Shown here in pieces: positions 17,689-26,362 of a DNA stretch of 64,000 nt. Positions within the stretch are counted from its first letter, which is position 1. Each line of letters begins with the position of its first letter. The notes under the pieces were generated by a model. The model worked only from the letters and a program-made list of their open reading frames with translations, made no database searches and had not been told where the DNA came from. Source of the stretch: Bosea sp. RAC05 (GTDB lineage Bacteria; Pseudomonadota; Alphaproteobacteria; Rhizobiales; Beijerinckiaceae); NCBI RefSeq assembly GCF_001713455.1, contig NZ_CP016464.1, forward strand, positions 3,768,001 through 3,832,000. The letters are read 5' to 3'. Both the position numbers and the translations under genes were made by a program.

Positions 17689-17712
17689 ATACCCGGCCCC
17701 TCGGCCGGGTAT
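17689..17712 (+). terminator. Terminator after the superoxide dismutase gene
   Basis: ATACCCGGCC at 17689-17698 pairs with GGCCGGGTAT at 17703-17712 across the 4-base loop CCTC. It is followed by TGTCGTTT. It lies 27 bases after the stop of the superoxide dismutase gene and separates it from the iron-regulated mbfA gene. Confidence 0.75.
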
Positions 17713-17773
17713 TGTCGTTTCGGGCCTGGGCGGCCCCCGTCCTGCGCCCTTGCGTCGGCGGCTCGGCCGGCTT

Positions 17774-17794
17774 AATTTAGAATCATTCTAAATT
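17774..17794 (+). promoter_or_regulatory. Irr-type iron-control palindrome (ICE) before mbfA
   Basis: A perfect 21-base palindrome with core TTTAGAA-TCA-TTCTAAA sits just before mbfA, ending 12 bases before the chosen start at 17807. It matches the ICE-type element bound by Irr in rhizobia, and mbfA is a known Irr-repressed gene in Bradyrhizobium and Agrobacterium. Its position so close to the start codon means bound Irr would cover the start of transcription or the leader. The identity of the site is from motif and gene context. Confidence 0.82.
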
Positions 17795-17806
17795 ATGAGG
17801 CGCCCG

Positions 17807-18799
17807 ATGCTTTCTCGTTTTTCCCTTCCGGGTTTCGGCGGCAAGCGTCGCTTCGACGAACTCTCCGAGAAGGAGGTCCTGGCCCTGGCGATTGCGTCGG
17901 AAGAGGAGGATGGCCGCATCTACGCGATCTACGCGCAGAAGCTGCGCACGGCCTATCCGGCCTCGGCTGCGATTTTCGACGGCATGGCCAGCGAGGAGGA
18001 CGGCCACCGCCAGCGCCTGCTCGCGCTCTACCAGCAGCGCTTCGGCGACGTCGTCCTGCCGATCCGTCGTGAGCACGTCGCCGATTTCTATGCGCGCAAG
18101 CCGGTCTGGCTGGTCGAAAACCTCGGTCTCGACCAGATCCGCGCCGAAGCCGAGGACATGGAGCGCCAGGCGCGCGACTTCTACGTCACCGCCGCCGGCC
18201 GCTCGACCGATGTCGAGACGCGCAAGCTCCTGGGCACGCTGGCTGCCGCCGAAGCGGGTCATCAGGCGAAAGCCCAGGGCCTCACCGCCGAGCATCTCGG
18301 CGAGGACGCCCGCGCCGACGAGGACCTCGCCGCCAAGCGCCAGTTCGTGCTGACCTGGGTCCAGCCCGGTCTCGCCGGCCTGATGGACGGCTCGGTCTCG
18401 ACACTCGCCCCGATCTTCGCCACCGCCTTCGCGACCCAGGATCCCCACACCACCTTCCTGATCGGCCTCTCGGCCTCGGTTGGTGCCGGCATCTCGATGG
18501 GCTTCACCGAGGCCGCCCATGACGACGGCAAGCTCTCCGGCCGCGGTGCACCCTGGAAGCGTGGCCTGGCCTCGGGCGTGATGACGACGCTGGGCGGGCT
18601 CGGCCATGCCCTGCCCTATCTCATCCCGCATTTCTGGACCGCGACCACGGTGGCGCTGATCGTCGTCTTCGTCGAGCTCTGGGCGATCGTCTGGATCCAG
18701 AACCGCTTCATGGAGACGCCCTTCCTGCGTGCCGCCTTCCAGATCATTCTGGGCGGCGGGCTGGTGCTGGCGGCCGGAATCCTCATCGGCGGATCCTAG
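17807..18799 (+). CDS. mbfA: Membrane-bound ferritin / iron exporter MbfA
   Basis: This 330-residue protein joins an N-terminal ferritin-like domain (IASEEEDGRIYAIYAQKLR, MASEEDGHRQRLLALY and a later AAAEAGHQ, supplying Glu and His ligands) to a C-terminal VIT1/CCC1-type transporter from about residue 185 with five predicted membrane segments. It exports iron from the cytoplasm under iron excess. ATG at 17807 is chosen because GAGG lies 6 bases before it; an ATG at 17795 abuts the operator and has no ribosome-binding site. An Irr-type palindrome lies immediately upstream. Confidence 0.92.
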   Translation: MLSRFSLPGFGGKRRFDELSEKEVLALAIASEEEDGRIYAIYAQKLRTAYPASAAIFDGMASEEDGHRQRLLALYQQRFGDVVLPIRREHVADFYARKPVWLVENLGLDQIRAEAEDMERQARDFYVTAAGRSTDVETRKLLGTLAAAEAGHQAKAQGLTAEHLGEDARADEDLAAKRQFVLTWVQPGLAGLMDGSVSTLAPIFATAFATQDPHTTFLIGLSASVGAGISMGFTEAAHDDGKLSGRGAPWKRGLASGVMTTLGGLGHALPYLIPHFWTATTVALIVVFVELWAIVWIQNRFMETPFLRAAFQIILGGGLVLAAGILIGGS

Positions 18800-18820
18800 C
18801 GCGCCGGCCCGGCCGGGGCA

Positions 18821-20212
18821 TCACAAGGCCGGCGCCCGCGCCTCGCAGACGCCCTCCCGCTGCAGCATGAAGGCCGCCCGCAGGCAGAGATCCTCGCGCC
18901 AGGGCGCCGCGATGATCTGCACGCCGATCGGCAGGCCCGTCCCGAAGACCGGCACCGCCGCGACCGGCAGGCCGATGGCCGAGATCGGCTGGGTGAACAG
19001 CCCGAGATTGGGCCGCAGCGGCACGGTCTCGCCGCGCAGTTCCAGCGTCTTCTGTCCGACGAGCGGCGCCGGGCAGGGCGTGGCCGGCGCGATGATCAGG
19101 TCGACATCGGCGAAGACGCGCATCATCGCGTCATGGAACCAGCGCCGCGCCCGCTGCGCCTGAACGTACCAGGCCACCGGCAGCATCGCCCCGGCCAGAA
19201 AGCGGTCGCGGGTCTCCGGGTCGAACTCATCCGCCCGCTCCCGCAGCCGGTCGAGATGGAAGGTCGCGCTCTCGCTGTTGGTGATCAGGAAGGCGGCTGC
19301 GCGGGCGATCGCCGCACCCTCCAGCGCCACGCGCTGCGTCGCGCCCAGAGCCTGCGCCACCCGCGCCACGGCTGCCGCCGCCTCCGGCATGCCCTCGGTC
19401 GCGAAATGCCCGCCCGCCACCGCGATCCGCAAACCACCGATGCCCGCCTGCAGAGACGGCAGCGTCGGTTCGACCGGCCGCTGCGCGCAGGCCGGATCAT
19501 GCGAATCCGGCCCCTGCAGCGCGTCATAGGCGGTCGCCAGATCGGTGACGTCGCGCGCGAAGGGGCCGAGATGGTCGAGCGAGTCGCAAAAGGGGAAGCT
19601 GCGCGTGCGCGGCAGCCGGCCATAGGTGGGTTTGAGGCCGAAGATGCCGCAGAGCGAACTCGGCACGCGGATCGAGCCATTGGTGTCGGATCCCAGCGAG
19701 AGCGGGCTGAACCCCGCCGCCGTCGCCGCCCCCGAGCCGGAGGAGGAACCGCCCGCCATGCGGGCCGGGTCGTGGGGGTTGCGACAGGGCCCGTCATGGG
19801 CGTTCTCGCCGGTGAAGTCGTAGGCGTATTCGCCCATGTTGAGCCCGCCGAGCAGCACGGCACCCGCCGCCGTCAGCCGCTCGACCAGCACCGCGTCGCG
19901 TGCTGCCGGCTTTCGCTCGCGATTGATCTTCGAGCCTGCCCGCGTCGGCAGGCCTTCAATGTCGAACAGGTTCTTGGCCGAGAAGGGCACGCCCGCCAGC
20001 GGCCCGAGCGGCGCCCCCGCGGCGCGGGCGGCATCGACCGCGCGCGCCTGCGCCAGCGCCCGCCCGGCGGTGACGTCGGTGAAGGCGTTGACGAGTGGAT
20101 CGAGCGCCGCAATGCGGGCGAGGAAGGCTTCGGTGACGGCCAGGGCCGTGACCTCCCCCTCCCGGACCTGCGCCGCGATGCGATGGGCCGGCGCGAAGAC
20201 ATCCAGGCTCAC
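18821..20212 (-). CDS. atzE: 1-carboxybiuret hydrolase catalytic subunit AtzE (amidase signature family)
   Basis: This 463-residue amidase-signature protein carries the Lys/cis-Ser/Ser triad as K80 (FSAKNLFD), the Ser cluster 156-158 (GGSSSGS) and S180 (DTNGSIRVP). Its length and motifs fit AtzE, which deaminates 1-carboxybiuret to urea-1,3-dicarboxylate in cyanuric-acid and biuret breakdown. The key support is the small partner atzG, which overlaps it by 4 bases upstream, just as AtzE and AtzG form a GatCA-like complex. Allophanate hydrolase, biuret amidohydrolase and AtzH genes flank it. Another amidase substrate cannot be excluded from sequence alone. Confidence 0.87.
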   Translation of the reverse strand: MSLDVFAPAHRIAAQVREGEVTALAVTEAFLARIAALDPLVNAFTDVTAGRALAQARAVDAARAAGAPLGPLAGVPFSAKNLFDIEGLPTRAGSKINRERKPAARDAVLVERLTAAGAVLLGGLNMGEYAYDFTGENAHDGPCRNPHDPARMAGGSSSGSGAATAAGFSPLSLGSDTNGSIRVPSSLCGIFGLKPTYGRLPRTRSFPFCDSLDHLGPFARDVTDLATAYDALQGPDSHDPACAQRPVEPTLPSLQAGIGGLRIAVAGGHFATEGMPEAAAAVARVAQALGATQRVALEGAAIARAAAFLITNSESATFHLDRLRERADEFDPETRDRFLAGAMLPVAWYVQAQRARRWFHDAMMRVFADVDLIIAPATPCPAPLVGQKTLELRGETVPLRPNLGLFTQPISAIGLPVAAVPVFGTGLPIGVQIIAAPWREDLCLRAAFMLQREGVCEARAPAL

Positions 20213-20433
20213 GCGGTCACCTCCGGCGCACCCGGCCGGAACACCGGGGCCAGTTCGAGCGACGCTTCATCGATCGGCGCGGCGGCGACGATCTCGGCCA
20301 TGCCATGGGCGATGGCGAGGAACTGCAGCACCACCGGCCGCTGCGCCTCCGTGATGGTCAGTCCCAGCACCGGGGCCATCGCGTCGCAATGGCGCGCGGC
20401 GTCGAACGCCGTCTTGGGGTGGGTCTCGCTCAC
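20209..20433 (-). CDS. atzG: 1-carboxybiuret hydrolase subunit AtzG (GatC-like, DUF4089)
   Basis: This 74-residue protein begins with GTG at 20433 inside the upstream gene's TGA (GTGA overlap) and its own stop overlaps atzE. The sequence AAPVLGLTITE-like MAPVLGLTITEAQRPVVLQFL followed by IAHGMAEIVAAAPI and ELAPVFRPG is typical of AtzG. AtzG is a GatC-like subunit that stabilises AtzE. Small size and the missed alternative start mean this gene is easily overlooked. Confidence 0.87.
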   Translation of the reverse strand: MSETHPKTAFDAARHCDAMAPVLGLTITEAQRPVVLQFLAIAHGMAEIVAAAPIDEASLELAPVFRPGAPEVTA

Positions 20434-21155
20434 GCTGCCGGCTCCCATCGATCTTCGGCTTCCTGCAGCGGGGGTTCGGCTGTCGCCCCGGAGAGCGCGG
20501 CCAGCACCTCCGTCGTCGTCGAAACCCAGCCGAAGATCCCGCCCTGGGCCGCGATCATGCGCAGCCCCACCTCGTGGAACTCCGGGAAATAGGAGGCGCA
20601 GGCATCGCCCAGCACGAGGCAGCGATAGCCCCGGTCGTTCGCCTCGCGCACCGTGGTGTGGACGCAGACCTCGGTGGTGACGCCGGTCACCATCAGCGTC
20701 TCGATGCCGCGGTTGCGCAGCATCAGCTCGAGGTCGGTCTGGTAGAAGGCGCCCTTGCCCGGCTTGTCGATCACCGGCTCGCCAGGCAGCGGCGCCAGCG
20801 CGGGGATGATCTCGTGCCCCGCCTCGCCGCGGATCAGGATGCGCCCCATCGGCCCGCAGGCGCCGATGCGCTTGTCGGCCGGGCCGCGCAGGACCTTGGC
20901 CGGCGGCGCGTCGGCAAGGTCGGGCCGGTGGCCCTCGCGGGTGTGGATGACGAGCAGCCCCGCCGCACGCGCCGCCGCCAGGATCGCCCGGCAGGGCTCG
21001 ACCGCCGCCATCAGTCGCGAGACGTCGTTGCCGAGCGCAGCGCCGAAGCCGCCGGGCTCGAGGAAGTCCCGCTGCATGTCGATGATGATCAGCGCGGTGC
21101 GCGCCATGTCGACGCCGAGCGGGAAGGGCCGGGCAGGAATGTCGATGCGGCTCAC
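20430..21155 (-). CDS. biuH: Biuret amidohydrolase-like cysteine hydrolase (isochorismatase family)
   Basis: This 241-residue isochorismatase-fold protein has the Asp-Lys-Cys triad D26 (IIIDMQRDFL), K134 (IDKPGKGAFYQTDL) and C164 (GVTTEVCVHTT). Biuret amidohydrolase turns biuret into allophanate and ammonia, which matches the flanking carboxybiuret hydrolase and allophanate hydrolase genes. It heads the three-gene minus-strand operon biuH-atzG-atzE. Its specificity, rather than that of a related N-carbamoylsarcosine or ureidoacrylate amidohydrolase, is inferred from the neighbours. Confidence 0.83.
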   Translation of the reverse strand: MSRIDIPARPFPLGVDMARTALIIIDMQRDFLEPGGFGAALGNDVSRLMAAVEPCRAILAAARAAGLLVIHTREGHRPDLADAPPAKVLRGPADKRIGACGPMGRILIRGEAGHEIIPALAPLPGEPVIDKPGKGAFYQTDLELMLRNRGIETLMVTGVTTEVCVHTTVREANDRGYRCLVLGDACASYFPEFHEVGLRMIAAQGGIFGWVSTTTEVLAALSGATAEPPLQEAEDRWEPAA

Positions 21156-21357
21156 GGTGCGGCGCCCCCCGGTCGCGGATCAGCGGAACGGGCTTTGCAA
21201 GGCCCATGCCTGAGAGCGAGTCAGCACCAGGGCGGAATCAGATCATGAGAAGCGCAGCCGAACCCATTGCCGGAACGGGGAAATCCCGGCGATCCGAAAT
21301 CTGAGCCGAAACGCCCTGGCCCGCTGCAGTAGACAAGGCGGCGGCCAAGCGTGTTCG

Positions 21358-21378
21358 TTGCATAATCCTTGCATGCAA
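21358..21378. promoter_or_regulatory. Candidate GntR operator in the biuH/atzF divergent promoter
   Basis: In the 269-base gap between divergent biuH and atzF are TTGCATAA (21358-21365) and the 10-base palindrome TTGCATGCAA (21369-21378), spaced by 11 bases. The same TTGCATGC/TTGTATGC pair occurs before the transporter's binding-protein gene at 30147-30166. FadR/FCD-type GntR proteins often bind such short TTG-N-CAA palindromes, and a GntR gene lies downstream of atzF. No protein binding is proven. Confidence 0.5.
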
Positions 21379-21424
21379 TCCCTTTAGTTTTGCCTAATCG
21401 ATAGGCGCTGCGAAAGAGAGCCCC

Positions 21425-23221
21425 GTGACGACCCTGACCAGCCTGCTCGCCGCCCATCTCGATGGCAGTGCCACCATCCCGCAGACCATCGCCGCCTGCT
21501 ATGCCCGCCACCGCGCCCATGGCGACGCCGCGATCTTCATCACACTGCGGCCGGAAGCCGAGGTGCTGGCGGAGGCTGAGGCCCTGCACGCGGAAGGGCC
21601 GCGCGGCCGCGCGCTCTGGGGCATCCCCGTCGCGGTGAAGGACAACATCGACGTCGCCGGACTGCCCACCACCGCGGCCTGCCCCGCCTTCGCCTATAAG
21701 CCGGAATGCGACGCAACCGTCGTCGCGCGACTGCGCGCGGCCGGTGCGATCGTCATCGGCAAGACCAATCTCGACCAGTTCGCCACCGGTCTGAACGGCT
21801 CCCGTTCGCCCTATGGCGTGCCGCGCAATGCGCTCCGCGCCGATCTCATCCCCGGCGGCTCCAGCTCCGGCTCGGCGAGCGCGGTCGCAGCCGGCATCGT
21901 GCCGGTGGCGCTGGGAACCGATACGGCCGGCTCGGGCCGCGTGCCAGCGGGATTGCAGAATCTCGTCGGCCTCAAGCCCAGCCTCGGTCTCGTCTCGACG
22001 GCAGGCGTCGTGCCGGCCTGCCGCACGCTGGACTGCGTCTCCGTCTTCGCCCTGACCGTCGGGGATGCCTGGACGGTGCTGTCCGTCGCCGCAGGCCCCG
22101 ACGCCGGCGATCCCTGGTCCCGCGCCCTGCCGCTGGGCCGCCCCGGCGCCGTGCCGCCAAAGCTGCGGGTCGCCGTGCCTCGCCCGGAGGATCTCGACGT
22201 CGCGGGCGATGCCGCGGCGGCCGCGAGCTTCGCCGCCGCGGTCGAGCGCGCCAAGGGCCTCGGCGCCGAGATCGTCCCGCTCGACATGGCCCCGTTCTAC
22301 GAGACCGCGCGCCTGCTCTATGAGGGCCCCTGGGTCGCCGAGCGCTACCTGACGATCCGCGACCTCCTGGCGAAGGACGCCGAGACGATCCTGCCCGTGA
22401 TCCGGCAGGTCCTCGCGGGGCGGCCCCTGCCCGACGCAGCCGAGACCTTCGCCGCGCGCTACCGCGTCGCCGAACTAGCGCTGGTCGCCAAAGCGGCAAT
22501 GAAGGGCATCGACGCGCTGATGGTGCCGACAGCGCCGCGCCCGGTGACGCTGGCCGAGATGGCCGCCGACCCGATCGGCGCCAATTCGCTGCTCGGGCGC
22601 TATACCAATTTCGTCAACCTGCTCGATCTCTGCGCGCTCGCCATCCCCGCCAGCCTGGCGGCCGACGGTACGGCGGGAGGTGTGACGCTGATCGCCCCCA
22701 CCGGGCACGATGCCGTGCTCGCGGGCATCGGGCAGGCGCTCCACGCCGCCGCCGGGCTGCCGCTGGGCGCGACCGGCCTGCCTCATCCCGCCGTGACACC
22801 CGCGCCGGTTCGGGCCGCTTCCGACGCCATCGAGATCGCCGTCGTCGGCGCGCATCTGTCGGGCATGCCGCTGAACCGCGAACTGACGGACCGGGGCGGC
22901 AGCTTCCTGCGGGCGACCACGACCACCGCCGACTATCGCCTCTTCGCCCTGCCGGGTGGACCGCCGGCGCGTCCGGGGCTGATCCGCGTCGCGACGGGTG
23001 GCGCCGCGATCGCGCTCGAGGTCTGGTCGCTGCCGCCGGAGGGCTTCGGCCGCTTCGTCGCCGGCATCCCCTCCCCGCTCGGCATCGGCACGCTGGCGCT
23101 GGCCGACGGCACGAGCGTCAAGGGCTTCCTCTGCGAGACCATCGCCACGGAAGGCGCGCGCGACGTGACGGAATTCGGCGGCTGGCGCGCCTTCGTGGCC
23201 GCGCAGGCGAAGGTGGGGTGA
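21425..23221 (+). CDS. atzF: Allophanate hydrolase AtzF
   Basis: This 598-residue protein is close in length to AtzF (605 residues). It has an amidase domain with K72 (VAVKDNID), Ser cluster 146-148 (GGSSSGS) and S170 (DTAGSGRVP), and a C-terminal domain from about residue 460 (IEIAVVGAHLSGMPLNREL, VKGFLCE) that decarboxylates the intermediate. It turns allophanate or the AtzE product into ammonia and CO2, the last step of biuret breakdown. The GTG start at 21425 is preceded by GAAAGAGAG. It diverges from biuH across a shared regulatory gap. Confidence 0.93.
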   Translation: MTTLTSLLAAHLDGSATIPQTIAACYARHRAHGDAAIFITLRPEAEVLAEAEALHAEGPRGRALWGIPVAVKDNIDVAGLPTTAACPAFAYKPECDATVVARLRAAGAIVIGKTNLDQFATGLNGSRSPYGVPRNALRADLIPGGSSSGSASAVAAGIVPVALGTDTAGSGRVPAGLQNLVGLKPSLGLVSTAGVVPACRTLDCVSVFALTVGDAWTVLSVAAGPDAGDPWSRALPLGRPGAVPPKLRVAVPRPEDLDVAGDAAAAASFAAAVERAKGLGAEIVPLDMAPFYETARLLYEGPWVAERYLTIRDLLAKDAETILPVIRQVLAGRPLPDAAETFAARYRVAELALVAKAAMKGIDALMVPTAPRPVTLAEMAADPIGANSLLGRYTNFVNLLDLCALAIPASLAADGTAGGVTLIAPTGHDAVLAGIGQALHAAAGLPLGATGLPHPAVTPAPVRAASDAIEIAVVGAHLSGMPLNRELTDRGGSFLRATTTTADYRLFALPGGPPARPGLIRVATGGAAIALEVWSLPPEGFGRFVAGIPSPLGIGTLALADGTSVKGFLCETIATEGARDVTEFGGWRAFVAAQAKVG

Positions 23222-23254
23222 TGGCGCGTTTGACCAACCGCCTGCGGGCTGCCC

Positions 23255-23941
23255 TCACCGCGTCTCCGCATAGCTCCTGAACGCATCCCGGACGATGCCG
23301 ATATGGGCGCGCATCGCCTCCTGCGCACCCGGCTGGTCGCCGCGCAGGAGCGCCTGCACGATCAGGTCGTGCTCGCGATAGGAGCCGCCAAGCCGCCCCG
23401 TGGCGCGGAACTGCGCCCGCCGGAACGGCGCGACGCGGGTGCGTGTCATCAGCGTCAACTCTGCGAGATAGCCGTTATGCGAGCCGGCATAGATCGCAGC
23501 ATGGAAGGCCTCGTTCTTCTCGTGATAGCTCGCCGGGTCGCCCTCATGGACGAGCAGCCGCAAGGCCTCGTGCAGGGCTTCCAGCGCCCGCCGCTCGGGC
23601 ACGGTCATGTTGCGGGCGGCAAGGCCGGCACAGAGCGCCTCCAGCTCCGCCATCGCCTCGAACATGTCGTTGAGCTGGCGGGGCGTCGGCAGCGCCACCA
23701 CCGCGCCGCGATGCGGCCTGACGCTGACCAGCCCCGAGGCCGACAACTGGCGGATCGCCTCGCGCACCGGGGTGCGCGATACGCCGAAGCGGGTCGCAAG
23801 CTCCTGTTCGTCCAGCGGCGTCCCGGGCTCGAGCTGGCCGGAAACGATCGCATCGGACAGCTGCAGCCGCAGCGCCTCGGTGCGCGTCACCGGCGCCGTG
23901 GCGGGCCTGGCGGTTCGGACGGGGGCGGAAACTGGCTGCAT
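23255..23941 (-). CDS. GntR-family transcriptional regulator (FCD subfamily)
   Basis: This 228-residue regulator has an N-terminal winged helix (LRLQLSDAIVSGQLEPGTPLDEQELATRF in part, SRTPVREAIRQLSASGLV) and a C-terminal FCD ligand domain (about 90-225) with metal-binding-type His positions in YHEKNEAFHAAIYAGS and YREHDLIVQA. The start at 23941 (MQPVS) has AGGG 7 bases upstream; a longer in-frame reading lacks one. It is next to atzF and atzH, so it likely controls the biuret island and perhaps its transporter, in response to a pathway compound. Confidence 0.88.
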   Translation of the reverse strand: MQPVSAPVRTARPATAPVTRTEALRLQLSDAIVSGQLEPGTPLDEQELATRFGVSRTPVREAIRQLSASGLVSVRPHRGAVVALPTPRQLNDMFEAMAELEALCAGLAARNMTVPERRALEALHEALRLLVHEGDPASYHEKNEAFHAAIYAGSHNGYLAELTLMTRTRVAPFRRAQFRATGRLGGSYREHDLIVQALLRGDQPGAQEAMRAHIGIVRDAFRSYAETR

Positions 23942-24008
23942 GACCCTGTCGCCGTCGGGGAAAGGTGGGGCGGGAGGAGCAAGGGGGTGCGCGGTCTCCC
24001 GTCGCCGC

Positions 24009-24389
24009 TCACTCGGTAATGGCACTGACATGGGCGGCGACGACGCGCCAGCCCTCGGGGAACTTGACCCAGGTCTGGCTCTGGCGGCCGATCTTGCCCG
24101 CCATGCTCTCGCGCCGGAACAGCGTGTTGGCCGTGGCGAAGGCGTCGCCATAGGTGGTGATGACAGTGCGCTCGATCGTGCGCTTCAGCCCGGCGGAGGG
24201 GCGCGCCGCGCGGAACGCCGCAATCTCGCCGAAGCCGTAGAGATTTTCGCCGATGCCGTAGCGGATCGTCTCGGGCGCATCCTTGAAGCAGGCATCCAGC
24301 ACCGCGACGTCGTTCTCGTTCAGCGCCTTCTCATAGACCATGAAGGCGGCCTCGACTTCGGCGACGACGGCGGGATCGTTGAGGATCAT
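24009..24389 (-). CDS. atzH: AtzH-like protein (DUF3225, SnoaL/NTF2 fold)
   Basis: This 126-residue protein shows the AtzH/HpxZ pattern: NDPAVVAEVEAAFMVYEKAL, ALNENDVAVLDACFKDAPETIRYGIGENLYGF and RTVITTYGDAFATANTLFRRE, with the C-terminal GRQSQTWVKFPEGWRVVAAHVS. The pattern is that of the NTF2/SnoaL fold. AtzH is encoded with atzE and atzF in the known atzDGEHF cluster of Pseudomonas sp. ADP, and its presence here supports the atz assignment of the island. Its exact catalytic role is not settled by the sequence. Confidence 0.85.
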   Translation of the reverse strand: MILNDPAVVAEVEAAFMVYEKALNENDVAVLDACFKDAPETIRYGIGENLYGFGEIAAFRAARPSAGLKRTIERTVITTYGDAFATANTLFRRESMAGKIGRQSQTWVKFPEGWRVVAAHVSAITE

Positions 24390-24426
24390 GGGGCAGGTCT
24401 CCAGGCTTTTGTCGCGTTGTCTTCCT

Positions 24427-24536
24427 CAGCCCTCATCCTGAGGAGCGTCGCAGGCGCGTCTCGAAGGATGCTCCAGAAAGCGACCGCTGGAGCATCCTTC
24501 GAGACGCCGCTTCGCGGCTCCTCGGGATGAGGGCTG
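24427..24536. repeat. Intergenic palindromic repeat, CCTCATCCTGAGGAGC type
   Basis: This 110-base nested inverted repeat has outer arms CAGCCCTCATCCTGAGGAGC at 24427-24446 and a near-complementary arm at 24517-24536. The inner arms at 24456-24476 and 24487-24507 are a perfect 21-base inverted repeat containing GTCTCGAAGGATGC. It fills the gap between atzH and the ABC ATPase gene. Such CTCATCCTGAGGAGC elements are common dispersed repeats in Hyphomicrobiales. It could act as a transcription terminator between the two genes. Confidence 0.82.
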
Positions 24537-24546
24537 TGAGGACCAT

Positions 24547-26250
24547 TTACGCCGGCGGATGGGGAATCGCCGTCAGCAGTTCCTTGGTATAGTCCGCCTT
24601 CGGGTCGCCGAGCACCTCCTCGGCCGTGCCCTGTTCGACGATGGCGCCCGTCTTCATCACGATCACCCGGTCACAGAGCAGCCGCACGACGTTGAGATCA
24701 TGCGAGACGAAGAGATAGCTCATCCCGAGCCGCTCCTTCAGCTCCTGCAGCAGATTGAGCACCACCGCCTGGACGGAGACGTCGAGCGCTGCCGTCGGCT
24801 CGTCGAGGATGACGAGATCGGGGTCGAGCGCGATGGCGCGGGCGATGCCGACACGCGCCTTCTGCCCGCCCGAGAGCTGGTGCGGAAAGCGGTCGATCAG
24901 CTCGACCGGCAGGCCGACCAGCCGCGCCAGCTCCTCGCATCGCGCCCGCAGCGCGTCGCGCCCCGAAATCCCGCCCATCCGCAGGATCGGATCGGCGATC
25001 GCGCGCTCCGCGGTGAAGCGCGGATTGAGGCTGTCGGTCGGGTCCTGGAAGACCATCTGGATGCGCCGGCGATGCGCGGACGCCGCGAACTGCTTGGCGG
25101 GAATCGCGCCGATATCCGTGCCGTCGAAGAGGATCGAGCCGCTGGTCTTGTCGATCAGCCGCGTGATCATCATCGAGGTCGTCGACTTGCCGCAGCCGGA
25201 CTCGCCGACGAGCCCGAGCGTCTCGCCCTTGGCCACGCTGAAGCTGATGCCGTCGACGGCGCGGAACGGGGCTTTCGGCGCCTCCGCCTTGCCCATCAGC
25301 TTCGCGAAGAGCGAGCCGCCCTGCGGCCGCGGATATTCCTTCACGAGGTTCTCGACCCGCATCAGCGGAGCGGCATCCGGCTTCGGCGCAGCCTTCGCAG
25401 CCACCGGCTGTGCGGCCGGTCCCTTCTGCGCCTCCGGCAGCAGGTCGCGCAGGCTCATGCCGATGCGCGGCGTCGCCTGCATCAGCTTGCGGGTATAGGC
25501 GTGCTGCGGATTGCGGAAGATCTCGCTGGCCTGGGCCGTCTCGACGACGTTGCCCTTCTCCATCACCACGACCTTGTCGCAATAGGCCGCCGCCAGCCCG
25601 AGATCATGGGTGATCAGGATGGTCGACATGCCGCGCTCGCGCGTGAGCTCGACGATCAGGTCCATCACCGCCTTCTGGGTGGTGACGTCGAGGCCCGTCG
25701 TCGGCTCGTCGGCGATCAGGAGCTGCGGCTGGCAGGCGAGCGCCAGCGCGATCACGACGCGCTGGCACATGCCGCCCGACAGCTCGAACGGATAGGCGTC
25801 GTAGCGCTCCTCCGGCCGCGCGATCCTGACCTTGGCCAGCGCCTCGATCGCCTTCTCCCGCGCCGTCGCCCGCGTCGCCTGGACATGCTCGAGCAGCACG
25901 TCCTCGATCTGCTTGCCGACCTTGCGGATCGGGTTCAGCGCGGCGCGCGGGTTCTGGAAGATCATCGAGATCTCGCGCCCGCGGATGTCGCGCATCTGCG
26001 CTTCGCTGGCAGCCACGAGGTCGACGCCGGAAAACGAGATCGACCCATCCGCGACCTTGCCGGCCCGGTCGAGGATCCGCACCACGGCATAGGAGGTCAC
26101 CGACTTGCCGGAGCCGGATTCGCCGACGATCGCCACCGTCTCGCCCTTGGCGACGCTGACGTCGATCGCCTTGACCGCCTGCACCGTGCCCCGGCGCGTG
26201 GCGAACTCGACCGTGAGGTTCTTGATGTCGAGGAGCGGGGGAGAGCTCAT
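24547..26250 (-). CDS. Oligopeptide-type ABC transporter ATPase, fused DppD-DppF
   Basis: This 567-residue protein carries two complete ATPase modules in one chain. The first has Walker A GESGSGKS near residue 45, signature LSGGM and Walker B LLIADEPTT. The second, from about residue 295, has GESGCGKS, LSGGQ and LVILDEPTA. It energises import of a small peptide or amide by the two permeases encoded upstream. Fusion of the usual separate D and F subunits is known in this family. A double-hairpin spacer of 112 bases lies between it and the permease gene. Confidence 0.93.
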   Translation of the reverse strand: MSSPPLLDIKNLTVEFATRRGTVQAVKAIDVSVAKGETVAIVGESGSGKSVTSYAVVRILDRAGKVADGSISFSGVDLVAASEAQMRDIRGREISMIFQNPRAALNPIRKVGKQIEDVLLEHVQATRATAREKAIEALAKVRIARPEERYDAYPFELSGGMCQRVVIALALACQPQLLIADEPTTGLDVTTQKAVMDLIVELTRERGMSTILITHDLGLAAAYCDKVVVMEKGNVVETAQASEIFRNPQHAYTRKLMQATPRIGMSLRDLLPEAQKGPAAQPVAAKAAPKPDAAPLMRVENLVKEYPRPQGGSLFAKLMGKAEAPKAPFRAVDGISFSVAKGETLGLVGESGCGKSTTSMMITRLIDKTSGSILFDGTDIGAIPAKQFAASAHRRRIQMVFQDPTDSLNPRFTAERAIADPILRMGGISGRDALRARCEELARLVGLPVELIDRFPHQLSGGQKARVGIARAIALDPDLVILDEPTAALDVSVQAVVLNLLQELKERLGMSYLFVSHDLNVVRLLCDRVIVMKTGAIVEQGTAEEVLGDPKADYTKELLTAIPHPPA

Positions 26251-26267
26251 GGGCGGACATCTCCATC

Positions 26268-26336
26268 ATGCTCGGGCATGACCCGAGCATCTCGTGCCGG
26301 AGATTCCCGACTCTCCGCTACGCTCTGGTCGGGAAT
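26268..26336. repeat. Double hairpin in the transporter operon spacer
   Basis: Two inverted repeats stand next to each other: ATGCTCGGG at 26268-26276 with CCCGAGCAT at 26282-26290, and ATTCCCGAC at 26303-26311 with GTCGGGAAT at 26328-26336. They occupy the 112-base gap between the DppC-type permease and the ATPase gene. They resemble fragments of the dispersed palindromes seen elsewhere in the window. They may alter the relative amount of the downstream ATPase message. Confidence 0.6.
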
Positions 26337-26362
26337 GACGGCCTGCTGGACCCAAGCCATCC

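Noticed and set aside
17795..17806. ATG at 17795 as the mbfA start
   Set aside because: It abuts the Irr palindrome and has no ribosome-binding site. ATG at 17807 has GAGG 6 bases before it.
21340..21365. Sigma-54 promoter before atzF
   Set aside because: GG and TTGC elements are present but spaced by about 15 bases rather than the GG-N10-GC required.
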